From Pseudomonadota bacterium (GTDB lineage Bacteria; Pseudomonadota; Gammaproteobacteria; Acidithiobacillales; Acidithiobacillaceae), in the NCBI GenBank assembly GCA_021840785.1, contig JAKBXD010000093.1:1-7519 (forward strand): DNA of 7,519 bases, read 5' to 3'. Under the pieces are notes generated by a model. The model had not been told where the DNA came from. It saw only the letters and a list, made by a program, of their open reading frames with translations, and ran no database searches. Made by a program: the position numbers and the translations under genes. Within the stretch, counting starts at the first letter, position 1, and every line of letters starts with the position of its first letter. Below, one piece after another: positions 1-6,690 of the stretch.

Positions 1-1
1 C

Positions 2-193
2 CGATGGCCGCCACGCCCTGGTACTGCCCCAATCCTTGGGCCTGGTTTGCGTGAAACATATAAGCACTACTTTGGCCATCGAACGGTTGTCCCGCCTTCG
101 CATCTAAGCGATTACGAGGCAAACAATTGGAGTGACTGTCACATGACTGCGGAGTTGTGGAAGAAATGGAAACTTGGAAATCTTGGGCAATGA
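2..193 (+). CDS. possible 3' end of an unknown gene, 5' end outside window
   Basis: The frame beginning at base 2 is open for 63 codons to a TGA at 191-193. The product is hydrophilic, with aromatic residues near the end (ELWKKWKLGNLGQ at the C terminus); I recognise no family. The main support is position: the stop lies 20 bp before a complete attC site, the usual distance between a cassette gene and its attC, so this would be the end of the upstream cassette gene. The start is not in the window; an internal ATG at 143 would give only 16 residues. Doubt remains because the third frame is also open to about base 114, so a shadow frame or a frameshift cannot be excluded. Confidence 0.35.
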   Translation, partial: RWPPRPGTAPILGPGLRETYKHYFGHRTVVPPSHLSDYEANNWSDCHMTAELWKKWKLGNLGQ

Positions 194-212
194 GTCACGA
201 GACGGCGCCGAT

Positions 213-279
213 ACCCAACCCATCATTCCACCGGACCTGCGCAAAAATCCGCGCAGGCCGGTGAATTCAAACGTTAGAC
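213..279 (+). other. integron attC recombination site
   Basis: This 67 bp imperfect palindrome has the layout of an attC site. An R'' box ACCCAAC (213-219, fits RYYYAAC) opens it and an R' box GTTAGAC (273-279, fits GTTRRRY) closes it. Between them ATTCCACCGG and CCGGTGAAT pair with one extra base on one side, as in the L''/L' arms that carry extrahelical bases. An inner stem CCTGCGC/GCGCAGG closes an A-rich loop. Integron integrases cut between G and TT of R', so 273/274 is the predicted cassette junction. R'' and R' pair poorly with each other, as expected when the TTAGAC comes from the following cassette. No integrase gene is visible in the window. Confidence 0.78.
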
Positions 280-351
280 CGCCAATGGGGAATCGTTGAC
301 TTCATCCGGGAACGGCTCAGACTCTATTTCTAACTACGATGGAGGACCATC

Positions 352-837
352 ATGACCAAGATCGCAAAGAACACGATTTGCCTTTGGTACGAACGCGATG
401 CCGAGGAGGCAGCGCTATCCTACGCCAAGACCTTTCCCGATTCGTCCGTCGGCGCGGTGCATCGCGCACCGGGCGACTTTCCGTCGGGCAAGCAAGGGGA
501 CGTATTGACAGTCGAGTTTACCGTGATGGGTATACCCTGCTTGGGGCTGAATGGCGGACCCGCGTTCAAGCACAATGAAGCGTTCTCGTTCCAGGTTGCC
601 ACGGAAGATCAGGCCGAGACCGATCGGTATTGGAATGCGATCGTCGGCAACGGCGGCCAAGAGAGCGAGTGCGGTTGGTGCAAAGACAAGTGGGGCGTCT
701 CCTGGCAAATTACGCCAATTGCGTTGATCAAGGCGTATACCAATCCCAATCTCTCCGCCGCCAAGCGGGCGTTCGATGCAATGATGACGATGAAAAAAAT
801 AGACATCGCCGTGATCGAGGCAGCGGTTCGTGGCTAG
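352..837 (+). CDS. VOC superfamily protein, PhnB / '3-demethylubiquinone-9 3-methyltransferase' domain family
   Basis: A 161-residue soluble protein of the vicinal-oxygen-chelate fold, in the branch often annotated as PhnB-like or '3-demethylubiquinone-9 3-methyltransferase' (the methyltransferase name is historical and probably misleading). Visible family marks are the start TICLWYERDAEEAALSYAKTFPDS, interrupted here as TICLWYERDAEEA then YAKTFPDS; LGLNGGPAFKHNEAFSF around residues 64-80; the CGWCKDKWGVSWQITP block near residues 108-123; and an (A)xxAFDAMMTMKKID-like C-terminal helix. The usual length is 150-165 residues, so the gene is complete. The ATG at 352 has GGAGGACC just upstream; the ATG at 339 belongs to another frame. 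Substrate and metal cannot be deduced. It is the only gene of an integron cassette, a common setting for VOC proteins, and has no visible promoter of its own. Confidence 0.87.
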   Translation: MTKIAKNTICLWYERDAEEAALSYAKTFPDSSVGAVHRAPGDFPSGKQGDVLTVEFTVMGIPCLGLNGGPAFKHNEAFSFQVATEDQAETDRYWNAIVGNGGQESECGWCKDKWGVSWQITPIALIKAYTNPNLSAAKRAFDAMMTMKKIDIAVIEAAVRG

Positions 838-846
838 AACCATGCG

Positions 847-882
847 GTCTAACAACAGCGTGCAAGGACGGCGCTGCGCGCC
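847..882 (+). other. truncated attC, left half only
   Basis: Beginning 10 bp after the VOC stop codon, the sequence shows an R'' box GTCTAAC (847-853), a left arm, and an apical hairpin GGCGC-TGC-GCGCC (870-882). The expected right arm and GTTRRRY box do not follow; the sequence instead goes through CGCGAACAAGG towards the ISL3 fragment. This is read as the left half of the VOC cassette's attC, with the rest removed by the rearrangement that brought in the transposase fragment. Confidence 0.6.
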
Positions 883-931
883 CGCGAACAAGGAGCGAGT
901 GGTATGAACATCTGGGCGTCAGGCTACCCCA

Positions 932-1363
932 GATCGTTTCCACCTGATGAAACTGGTCAACGACGCCGTCGATGCCGTGCGCAAGGGGGAGGCGCATTCC
1001 CAGTCCTGCCTCAGGAAAACCCGCTGGCTCTGGCTTAAAAATAAATGCAAGCTCAGAGAACAGCAGAGGGGAAAACTGCGTGACCTGGTCGAGAATCAGC
1101 ACCTGAAAACGGCGCAGGCCTACCAGTTCCGCCTGACATTCCAGGAGATCTTCACCGTCCAGAATCGCCACCAGGGCGCCACTTTGCTGAAGGTCAGGAG
1201 GGAAAATGCCAAGGCCAGCGGTCTGCCCCCTCTGGTCAAGGTGGCCTACACCATCATGAATCACTGGGACGGCTTCTTGCGCTGGTTTGATAGCCACATC
1301 ACCAACGGCATTCTGGAGGGGTTCAACCTGCTGCAATCCGCTAAATCCAAGGCACGCGGCTAG
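932..1363 (+). pseudogene. ISL3-family transposase, C-terminal fragment
   Basis: The frame reads DRFHLMKLVNDAVDAVRKGE from base 932, then LRKTRWLWLKN, LKTAQAYQ, and ends with NGILEGFNLLQSAKSKARG and a TAG. These are hallmark blocks of the C-terminal third of ISL3-family DDE transposases; the glutamate in NGILEG (residue 124 counting from the ATG at 947) is the expected third catalytic acid. A full enzyme is around 400 residues, so the N-terminal DNA-binding part and most of the catalytic core are missing. The C terminus is also cut: family members continue past KARG with roughly 30 more residues starting Y-R-T. I see no terminal inverted repeat on either side. The gene is inactive. The ATG at 947 lies inside the conserved block and is not a genuine start. 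Confidence 0.87.
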
Positions 1364-4300
1364 ATGCCGAACGAAGTCGGCGGACTCACGGACGCGGACG
1401 TCCAGGCGCGCATCGCGCGTGGCGAGGTCAACCAGGCGGCGATGCCGACGAGCCGCACGGTCCTGGCGATCGTGCGCGCCAACGTCCTGACCCGGTTCAA
1501 CGCCATCCTCGGGACGCTCTTCCTCGTCATTCTGATGACAGGCCCATGGCAGGATGCTCTCTTCGGCGGGGTGTTCGTGCTCAACACCCTGATCGGCATC
1601 GTCCAGGAACTGCGGGCGAAATGGACGCTGGATCGCCTGGCGTTGGTGAGCCAGCCGAAGGCCCGAGTTCTTCGCTCGGGGCAGATCATCGACATCGCAA
1701 CCTCGGAGATCGTCCTGGATGACATTTTGATATTGGCGTCGGGCGACCAGGTGGTGGTCGACGGGGTCATGCTTGACGCCGCAGGACTCGAAGTCGACGA
1801 ATCCCTGCTCACCGGCGAGTCGGCGGCGGTGCCCAAACGGCCCGGCGATGAGGTGCTGTCGGGAAGCTTCGTCGTCGCCGGCACGGGGCGCTGTCGGGTT
1901 ACGCGCGTCGGGGTTGCCGCATACGGGCAGGGTCTCGCCAGCGAGGCCAAGCGCTTCCGTCTAGCGCATTCCGAGTTACGCGCCGGAACCAACCAGATCC
2001 TGCGTTATGTCACGTGGGCCATCGTGCCCACCGCCGCGCTCCTCTTTGCTGGCCAGTTCGCCATCCGGGCACCGGTCGCCGAGGCCCTGTTGTATTCCGC
2101 CGCCGGCGTGGTCGCCATGGTCCCGGAGGGCTTGGTGCTGCTGACCAGCGTGGCCCTGGCGCTGGGGGCCTTGAGATTGGCGCGCCAGCGGACGCTGGTT
2201 CAGGACTTGCCCGCGACCGAGACGCTGGCTAGGGTCGATGTGATCTGCCTCGACAAAACCGGGACGCTGACCGAACGCGAACCCCGGTTCGAGGAGATGG
2301 CGCTGCTGGGCCAGCACCCTGACGCGGTTCGTGCCCTTGCCAGCCTCGTTGCGGCCGACCCGAAGCCCAATGCCACGCTGCTGGCGATCGGGCGGGCCTA
2401 TCAAAAGGAACCGCACCAAGCCATCACGGCCTTCGTGCCGTTCTCATCCGCGCGCAAGTGGAGCGGCGCAACCCTGGACGGCTTGGGCACCTGGGTCCTC
2501 GGCGCGCCCGACGTGCTGCTAGCCGAGATCCCGGAGGCGGATGCGGCGCGGCGGCGCGCGGAGGAGCACGCGCGGGCCGGACAGCGCGTTCTGCTTCTCG
2601 CGCGCACGGACAGCACGCTCCCTCCCGACCGTCTGCCGGACAGGCTCGAGCCGGCTGCCTTGGTTCTGCTCACCGAGCAGATTCGCGGCGATGCAGCCGA
2701 GACGCTGCGCTATTTCGACGCCCAAGGGGTCGCGATCAAGCTCCTGTCGGGAGACCACCCGGCTACCGTCGGCCAGGTCGCGTCGCAGCTCGGGATCGGA
2801 AACGACAGCGAGCCCGTGGATGCGAGGGAACTGCCGCAGGACGCGGAAGCGCTTGCCAGATTGGCCGAAACACGCTCGGTCTTCGGGCGCCTCTCGCCGC
2901 AACAGAAGCAATCGCTGGTCGCATCGCTGCAGGCCAACGGCCATGTGGTCGCAATGGTGGGCGATGGTGTTAACGATGTGCTCGCCCTCAAACGCGCCGA
3001 CATCGGCATTGCCATGGGGGCGGGTGCCAGCGCCAGCCGGGCCGTCGCCCATCTCGTGCTCCTCGACAACCGGTTCGCGCGGCTGCCTTCGGTCATCGCC
3101 GAGGGCCGGCGCGTGATCGGCAACGTGGAACGCCTAGCGGCGCTATTCCTGACCAAGACGGTCTATGCCATGCTGCTGGCGCTGGCCGTCGGCGTGGCCG
3201 ACGTCACCTTCCCCTTTCTGCCTCGGCACCTGACGCTGGTCGGCTCCTTGACCATCGGCATCCCGGCGTTTTTCCTGTCGCTCGAACGCAGCGCCGAGCG
3301 GGCGCGGCCTGGGTTCGTCGGGCGGGTGCTGCGCTTTACCGTGCCCGCAGGCCTGTTCGTCGCCAGCGCGACCTTCGCTGCCTACGCGCTTATCCGCACA
3401 TATTCCGGCGGTAGCCTAGGTGAGGCGCGCACCGCCGCGACCGTGACGCTGTTCGCCGTGGCGAGCTGGGTCTTGTTCATGGTGGCACGCCCGCTCAAAC
3501 CGACACGCTGGCTCGTTCTGGGCGGAATGATCTCCGCATTCCTGCTTGTGTTGATCGTGCCGCCGTTGCGTGAGTTCTTCGCGCTGGAACCTCTGCCGAC
3601 CGACGCATGGCTCGCCGTGACGGCGATCGCCGCCGCGGCTGCGGGCGTCCTCCACTGGAGTGCGGCGGTTGCAGCGAAGGCCCCGGTGGAGGCGATGAAA
3701 ACCCGGCCCATCACGAAGAGGGACATTGTGAACTGGCTGCTCAGTGCGGACAGTCCCAAGTGGTTCCTTTTTGCGGCGGCGGTACTCGTCATCGGCGGCG
3801 CATGGTTATTTTTCGGCGTACTGGAAGACATCATCAGCCATGATCCGCTGGTCAATGTGGATGTCTATGCTTATCACCTGCTGCAATCGCTACGCATGCC
3901 TGCTCTGGACAGCATGATGATCGCATTCACCGAGCTGGGCGATGCGCAGGTCCTGCTGCCGGTGATTCTAGTTGCCTTGGCGTGGTTCCTCATCCACCGC
4001 CTCTGGCTGACGGCGGGATATTGGCTTGTCGCCATCGGGGGTGCCGAGGTGCTGGCCAAGGTGTTGAAAGTCGTGCTGCATCGTCCCAGGCCAGGGTTAT
4101 TCTATGGCGGGATCGAGCAGTTCTCCTTTCCGAGCGGCCATGCCACGATGAGCGTGGTGGTCTATGGGTTCCTGGCTTTCCTGCTGTGCCGTCGTACTAG
4201 CCCCGGCCTGCGCAAGGCCGTGATCTCCGTGTCCGCAGCCTTAATCACCTTGATTGCACTGTCGCGGCTATATCTCGGGGTGCATTGGTTGTCGGATGTG

Positions 4301-4522
4301 CTGGGCAGTCTGGCCTTTGGCGTGGCGTGGATTGCTGCCCTGGCCATCGCCTACGAATACCAGTCCCATGAGCGATTCCGAACTAATCAGCTTGCAGCGA
4401 CCATGCTGGCAACGCTGATTGTCGCGGGCGGGGCGCATATTTCATCAAATCACAAAGAGGACTGTTCGCGTTACGCGCCCCAGCCAAATTCCATGGCGCA
4501 TCCGCGCAATGACTCTTCCTGA
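1364..4522 (+). CDS. CtpE-like P-type ATPase fused to a PAP2 phosphatase domain
   Basis: A 1052-residue membrane protein. Residues 1-777 form a complete P-type ATPase resembling the CtpE group: two membrane helices (about 45-80), actuator motif TGES at 150-153, VPEG in the ion-site helix at 253-256, phosphorylation motif DKTGTLT with D297, nucleotide-domain KWSGATL from 365, hinge motif GDGVND at 533-538, then six or so C-terminal helices. M. tuberculosis CtpE is reported to transport calcium; the ion here is not deducible. Residues 778-1052 form a PAP2 acid-phosphatase domain with all three motifs intact: K902-x6-R909-P910, P923-S-G-H926 and S967-R-x5-H974. Its closest resemblance is the middle of DedA-PAP2-LssY proteins; the tail reaches the linker DCSRYAPQP and stops before LssY. 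The ATG follows the transposase TAG directly and has only a weak AAGG 11 nt upstream, so the native control region seems lost. The fusion has no stop or frameshift. Confidence 0.88.
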   Translation: MPNEVGGLTDADVQARIARGEVNQAAMPTSRTVLAIVRANVLTRFNAILGTLFLVILMTGPWQDALFGGVFVLNTLIGIVQELRAKWTLDRLALVSQPKARVLRSGQIIDIATSEIVLDDILILASGDQVVVDGVMLDAAGLEVDESLLTGESAAVPKRPGDEVLSGSFVVAGTGRCRVTRVGVAAYGQGLASEAKRFRLAHSELRAGTNQILRYVTWAIVPTAALLFAGQFAIRAPVAEALLYSAAGVVAMVPEGLVLLTSVALALGALRLARQRTLVQDLPATETLARVDVICLDKTGTLTEREPRFEEMALLGQHPDAVRALASLVAADPKPNATLLAIGRAYQKEPHQAITAFVPFSSARKWSGATLDGLGTWVLGAPDVLLAEIPEADAARRRAEEHARAGQRVLLLARTDSTLPPDRLPDRLEPAALVLLTEQIRGDAAETLRYFDAQGVAIKLLSGDHPATVGQVASQLGIGNDSEPVDARELPQDAEALARLAETRSVFGRLSPQQKQSLVASLQANGHVVAMVGDGVNDVLALKRADIGIAMGAGASASRAVAHLVLLDNRFARLPSVIAEGRRVIGNVERLAALFLTKTVYAMLLALAVGVADVTFPFLPRHLTLVGSLTIGIPAFFLSLERSAERARPGFVGRVLRFTVPAGLFVASATFAAYALIRTYSGGSLGEARTAATVTLFAVASWVLFMVARPLKPTRWLVLGGMISAFLLVLIVPPLREFFALEPLPTDAWLAVTAIAAAAAGVLHWSAAVAAKAPVEAMKTRPITKRDIVNWLLSADSPKWFLFAAAVLVIGGAWLFFGVLEDIISHDPLVNVDVYAYHLLQSLRMPALDSMMIAFTELGDAQVLLPVILVALAWFLIHRLWLTAGYWLVAIGGAEVLAKVLKVVLHRPRPGLFYGGIEQFSFPSGHATMSVVVYGFLAFLLCRRTSPGLRKAVISVSAALITLIALSRLYLGVHWLSDVLGSLAFGVAWIAALAIAYEYQSHERFRTNQLAATMLATLIVAGGAHISSNHKEDCSRYAPQPNSMAHPRNDSS

Positions 4523-4565
4523 TCCACGACCGCAACGCCACTACGATCCAAAGACGGCTCAATGC

Positions 4566-4980
4566 TCATCCAGATGATATCAGAAGGATTTCGGCATCTC
4601 GGCGTGCGACGAGCCCTGGCAATATCTTCCCTCCGCCATACACCCACTGCCGCAGTGTCGAGGTCTGCAGCCGCCCCCCGCCGAGGTTGAACGTGAGGTC
4701 GACGATGGCGGCAAGTCGGGTTTCGGACTCAGCCGCCAGGGCCGGGCAGTGCCGCAGAGTAGCGGCGACTGCGGTGCGCAGGTCATAGCCCAAGTAGACC
4801 TCGCCCTCGTCCTCAGTGATCGGGGGATGATCTGGCTTGCAGAGATGCCCGTAGCCAATCGTCCAGTAGCCGGCAGGACAGATGTACGGATGAGCGCGTC
4901 CAGGATCAGCCCTCGCAACCCGATGGAACCCCTCGAACCGCTTTGGCCAGATCGACGGCCGCCTCGGGTACAGCGATTAC
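4566..4980 (-). pseudogene. prophage endolysin (GH24 lysozyme / muramidase), degraded
   Basis: Read on the minus strand, the frame from 4940 gives RFEGFHRVARADPGRAHP, then YICPAGYWTIGYGHL, DEGEVYLGYDLRTAV, LAAIVDLTFNLGGGRLQTST, and WVYGGGKILPGLVARRDAE before a TGA at 4566-4568. These are blocks of phage-type GH24 lysozymes, which cut peptidoglycan glycan strands; the catalytic glutamate of RFEG (codon 4932-4934) and the C-x5-T of the active-site hairpin are present. Three defects are visible. The N-terminal piece VPEAAVDLAK (about 4942-4970) is one base out of frame. No ATG, GTG or TTG start precedes the conserved part. About 20 residues are missing between TSTLR and QWVYGGG, where homologues carry a helix ending in a second L-R. 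The first ATG in frame (4793) lies after the catalytic glutamate, so no active enzyme is expected. Confidence 0.86.
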
Positions 4981-5165
4981 GGCCGCACCCGGTCGAACAC
5001 GCGCCCGAGGAACCAGAAGTTCAGCACGCCCACCCGCTCCCAGGGAGTAAGCCTATTGAGCAGGGGCAGGCCATCACCCAACAAATCCAGTTCTCGCAAC
5101 CGACGGTCTCCGGGGAAGAGTCCTGTTTGTCCGACCAGGCCTGCCCTAACTACTCTCCAGTCCAA
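4977..5165 (-). CDS. small unknown protein, probably phage-derived
   Basis: A 62-residue frame starting at a TTG (5165), preceded on its strand by AGGGAGATAGG, a fair ribosome-binding site. I do not recognise a family. It has no obvious membrane segment or signal peptide; the C-terminal half contains LTPWERVGVLNFWFLGRVFD, which looks like real protein rather than a random frame. Its TAA sits just where the degraded lysozyme frame begins, an arrangement typical of tightly packed lysis genes in phages, so it may be a remnant of the gene before the endolysin. Because the neighbouring lysozyme is broken, this one may also be truncated or silent. Confidence 0.38.
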   Translation of the reverse strand: MDWRVVRAGLVGQTGLFPGDRRLRELDLLGDGLPLLNRLTPWERVGVLNFWFLGRVFDRVRP

Positions 5166-5336
5166 CCTATCTCCCTACATTTTATTGGAAATGGTGAGTT
5201 TTTCGAACTGCCCAGATGTAACCGTCGGCAGCAGACAGACTGGAAGCGGGCATAGGACTCGGCTAGAATGACCGAGTTCGCGTCCGACCTAAAAATGGAG
5301 AAGTGCACCGTTTTGTCTGATGTTTGGTCGCAAACG

Positions 5337-5365
5337 GAAACAATTCAGAAACAATAGGATAGGAT
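5337..5365 (+). promoter_or_regulatory. phased direct repeats, possible operator
   Basis: GAAACAAT occurs twice (5337-5344 and 5348-5355) with an 11 bp period, that is on the same face of the helix, followed at once by AGGATAGGAT, a tandem AGGAT. They lie about 150-175 bp upstream of the peroxidase start, at the distance of an activator site. No specific regulator family is recognised. Confidence 0.35.
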
Positions 5366-5384
5366 CGTTTTGGCAACACGAATA

Positions 5385-5422
5385 TGAGACACAATGATCT
5401 CAAGTATCTCATAGTTGAGATA
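5385..5422 (+). promoter_or_regulatory. cluster of TGAGA/TCTCA half-sites with a perfect inverted repeat
   Basis: The perfect inverted repeat TATCTCA-TAGT-TGAGATA (5405-5422) is preceded by a second inverted pair TGAGA (5385-5389) and TCTCA (5398-5402). Three half-sites fall at 9 bp intervals (5398, 5407, 5416). The cluster ends 89 bp before the peroxidase ATG, a plausible place for a dimeric regulator to act on that gene. The stem is short and has no T-run, so it is not a good terminator. Confidence 0.45.
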
Positions 5423-5501
5423 TTGAACTGCTTTTCTTGGCACGGTCTAGACTTTTACCGTTGATTGCTTTTAAATTAATTCTAGTGTTGTTCCTGTTCG
5501 T

Positions 5502-5508
5502 GGAGGAG
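5502..5508 (+). promoter_or_regulatory. ribosome-binding site fixing the peroxidase start
   Basis: GGAGGAG lies just upstream of the ATG at 5512 (five bases after GGAGG). It favours that start over the in-frame ATG at 5437, which has no such site and would add 25 residues in front of the signal peptide. Confidence 0.75.
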
Positions 5509-5511
5509 TTT

Positions 5512-6645
5512 ATGGAAAAGGCAGGTAGTCTACATGCACGTAAACGGCATAGGTTGGCCGCCGCCCGTACTGTTTTGGCGGCGGCCGTTGGTTTTGGTGG
5601 AATCGCTGTAGCCTTCGCCTTCGGTGGCGAGTTCCCCTCGAAGGTTCCGGTACCAGCAAACAACCCCATGACACCCCAAAAAATCTCTCTGGGTAAGCAG
5701 TTGTTTTTTGATCCACGACTATCCCTTACCGGCGATGTCTCCTGTGAAACCTGTCATAATGTCATGGGCAACGGCAGTGACGGCTTGCCACTTTCGTTCG
5801 GCGTGCTTGGCCGGGTGGACACCCCTCGTCACGCGCCATCGGTATTTAATGCCGCCTTCAATACCGTGCAGTTCTGGGACGGACGAGCCGATAGCCTAGA
5901 GGCTCAGGCCAAAGGCCCCATCCTCAACCATGTGGAAATGGGCATGCCGAATGCAGCAGACCTGGTCAAACGCCTGCAGGAAATACCTGGCTATCGCGAT
6001 GAATTTCGCAAGGTATTCGGTGACAAGGACCCTATCACCTTCGACCATGTTGTACAGGCTATAGCCACTTATGAGCGCACTCTGGTAACGCCAGACAGTC
6101 CCTATGACCGCTATGTCAAAGGCGACAAGGCAGCCCTTAGCAGTAGCGCCATAGAGGGCATGAAAACAATCCGCTCGTTTGGATGTGAGTCATGTCACGC
6201 CGGACCGATGTTCGACAATCCCGGTACGCCCATGGGGACTGGTTGGTTTCAGAAATTCCCGGTGCAGCCACACAATCCGGTCTGTGCCAAATACGTACAG
6301 AAATATCATCTCATGGACGATCCTGGTCGTTTCGATGTGACCCACAAAGCGGCAGACATGCATGTATTCAAGGTCCCCAGTTGGCGCAATGTCGCTCTGG
6401 AAGCGCCCTATTTCCAAAATGGCTCCGTGCGCACCCTGCAAACCGCGGTGCGGGTCATGGCTGCCTGTCAGTTGGGCCTGACGGTCACGAATAAGCAGGT
6501 GAGCGATATCGTTTCCTTTTTAGATAGCCTCACCGGGAAATTTCCCAAGGAGACCATGCCAACCCTTCCAGAGACGCCTAACACTACCATTATGATGAAT
6601 GTTTCTCGATTGCAAAAAGTGGCAGTAGAAAATGAGAAGAAGTGA
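5512..6645 (+). CDS. di-haem cytochrome c peroxidase (CcpA/MauG superfamily), exported
   Basis: A 377-residue periplasmic enzyme that would reduce hydrogen peroxide to water with electrons from a small cytochrome or other donor. The N terminus has a basic stretch (HARKRHR) followed by a hydrophobic segment of roughly 20 residues (about 15-38), acting as signal peptide or membrane anchor. Two haem-binding motifs are visible: CETCH at 78-82 and CESCH at 225-229, spaced as in bacterial di-haem peroxidases. Other family blocks are LGKQLFFDPRLS, APSVFNAAFN, FWDGRADSLE, VPSWRNVALEAPYFQNGSV and VRVMAACQLG, whose methionine is the likely ligand of the high-potential haem. Where many relatives have YFHDG this one has YFQNG. 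Length is slightly above the usual 320-350 because of the leader and a 30-residue tail. It appears monocistronic, with its own AT-rich control region. Confidence 0.93.
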   Translation: MEKAGSLHARKRHRLAAARTVLAAAVGFGGIAVAFAFGGEFPSKVPVPANNPMTPQKISLGKQLFFDPRLSLTGDVSCETCHNVMGNGSDGLPLSFGVLGRVDTPRHAPSVFNAAFNTVQFWDGRADSLEAQAKGPILNHVEMGMPNAADLVKRLQEIPGYRDEFRKVFGDKDPITFDHVVQAIATYERTLVTPDSPYDRYVKGDKAALSSSAIEGMKTIRSFGCESCHAGPMFDNPGTPMGTGWFQKFPVQPHNPVCAKYVQKYHLMDDPGRFDVTHKAADMHVFKVPSWRNVALEAPYFQNGSVRTLQTAVRVMAACQLGLTVTNKQVSDIVSFLDSLTGKFPKETMPTLPETPNTTIMMNVSRLQKVAVENEKK

Positions 6646-6690
6646 ATTCTACTAGGGGCGGTTAGAAATCTCATCCAAGGAGCAAAAGGT

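Larger units (their letters stand above)
274..882 (+). mobile_element. integron gene cassette carrying a VOC gene, 3' end lost
   Basis: The cassette runs from the predicted cut in the R' box (TTAGAC, 274-279) to the left half of its own attC. Its R'' box GTCTAAC (847-853) is the exact reverse complement of GTTAGAC, as expected if both came from one circular cassette. It holds a single gene in the usual orientation, with a 5' untranslated stretch of about 78 bp. The right half of the terminal attC is missing, replaced by other DNA ending in the ISL3 transposase fragment, so the cassette should no longer be excisable. The real right end is unknown; 882 is the last base I can assign to the attC arm. 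Confidence 0.65.
5166..5511. other. AT-rich intergenic region before the peroxidase gene
   Basis: About 346 bp without a convincing gene, clearly richer in A and T than the DNA to its left. It holds a weak inverted repeat CCGTTT/AAACGG (5308-5337), the phased direct repeats and half-site cluster listed separately, and AT-rich tracts at 5455-5485 where a promoter might lie. I could not fix -35 and -10 boxes with confidence. The right-hand edge of the prophage debris lies at or soon after 5165. Confidence 0.5.

Noticed and set aside
728..1336. 202-residue minus-strand frame spanning the VOC end and the transposase
   Set aside because: It is antisense to two recognised coding regions and crosses the cassette junction, so it cannot be an old gene.
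1360..1992. Long minus-strand frame opposite the start of the ATPase
   Set aside because: It is a high-GC shadow of the plus-strand ATPase gene, rich in S, T, R and P with no recognisable motif. Similar shadow frames throughout 2000-4400 were dropped for the same reason.
5438..5453. Sigma-54 type promoter before the peroxidase (TGGCACG)
   Set aside because: The -24 half matches well but the -12 half (AGACT instead of TTGC plus A or T) does not, so a sigma-54 promoter is not supported.
5437..5511. Earlier in-frame ATG for the peroxidase
   Set aside because: It lacks a ribosome-binding site and would place a second hydrophobic stretch before the basic signal-peptide start; the ATG at 5512 has GGAGGAG.
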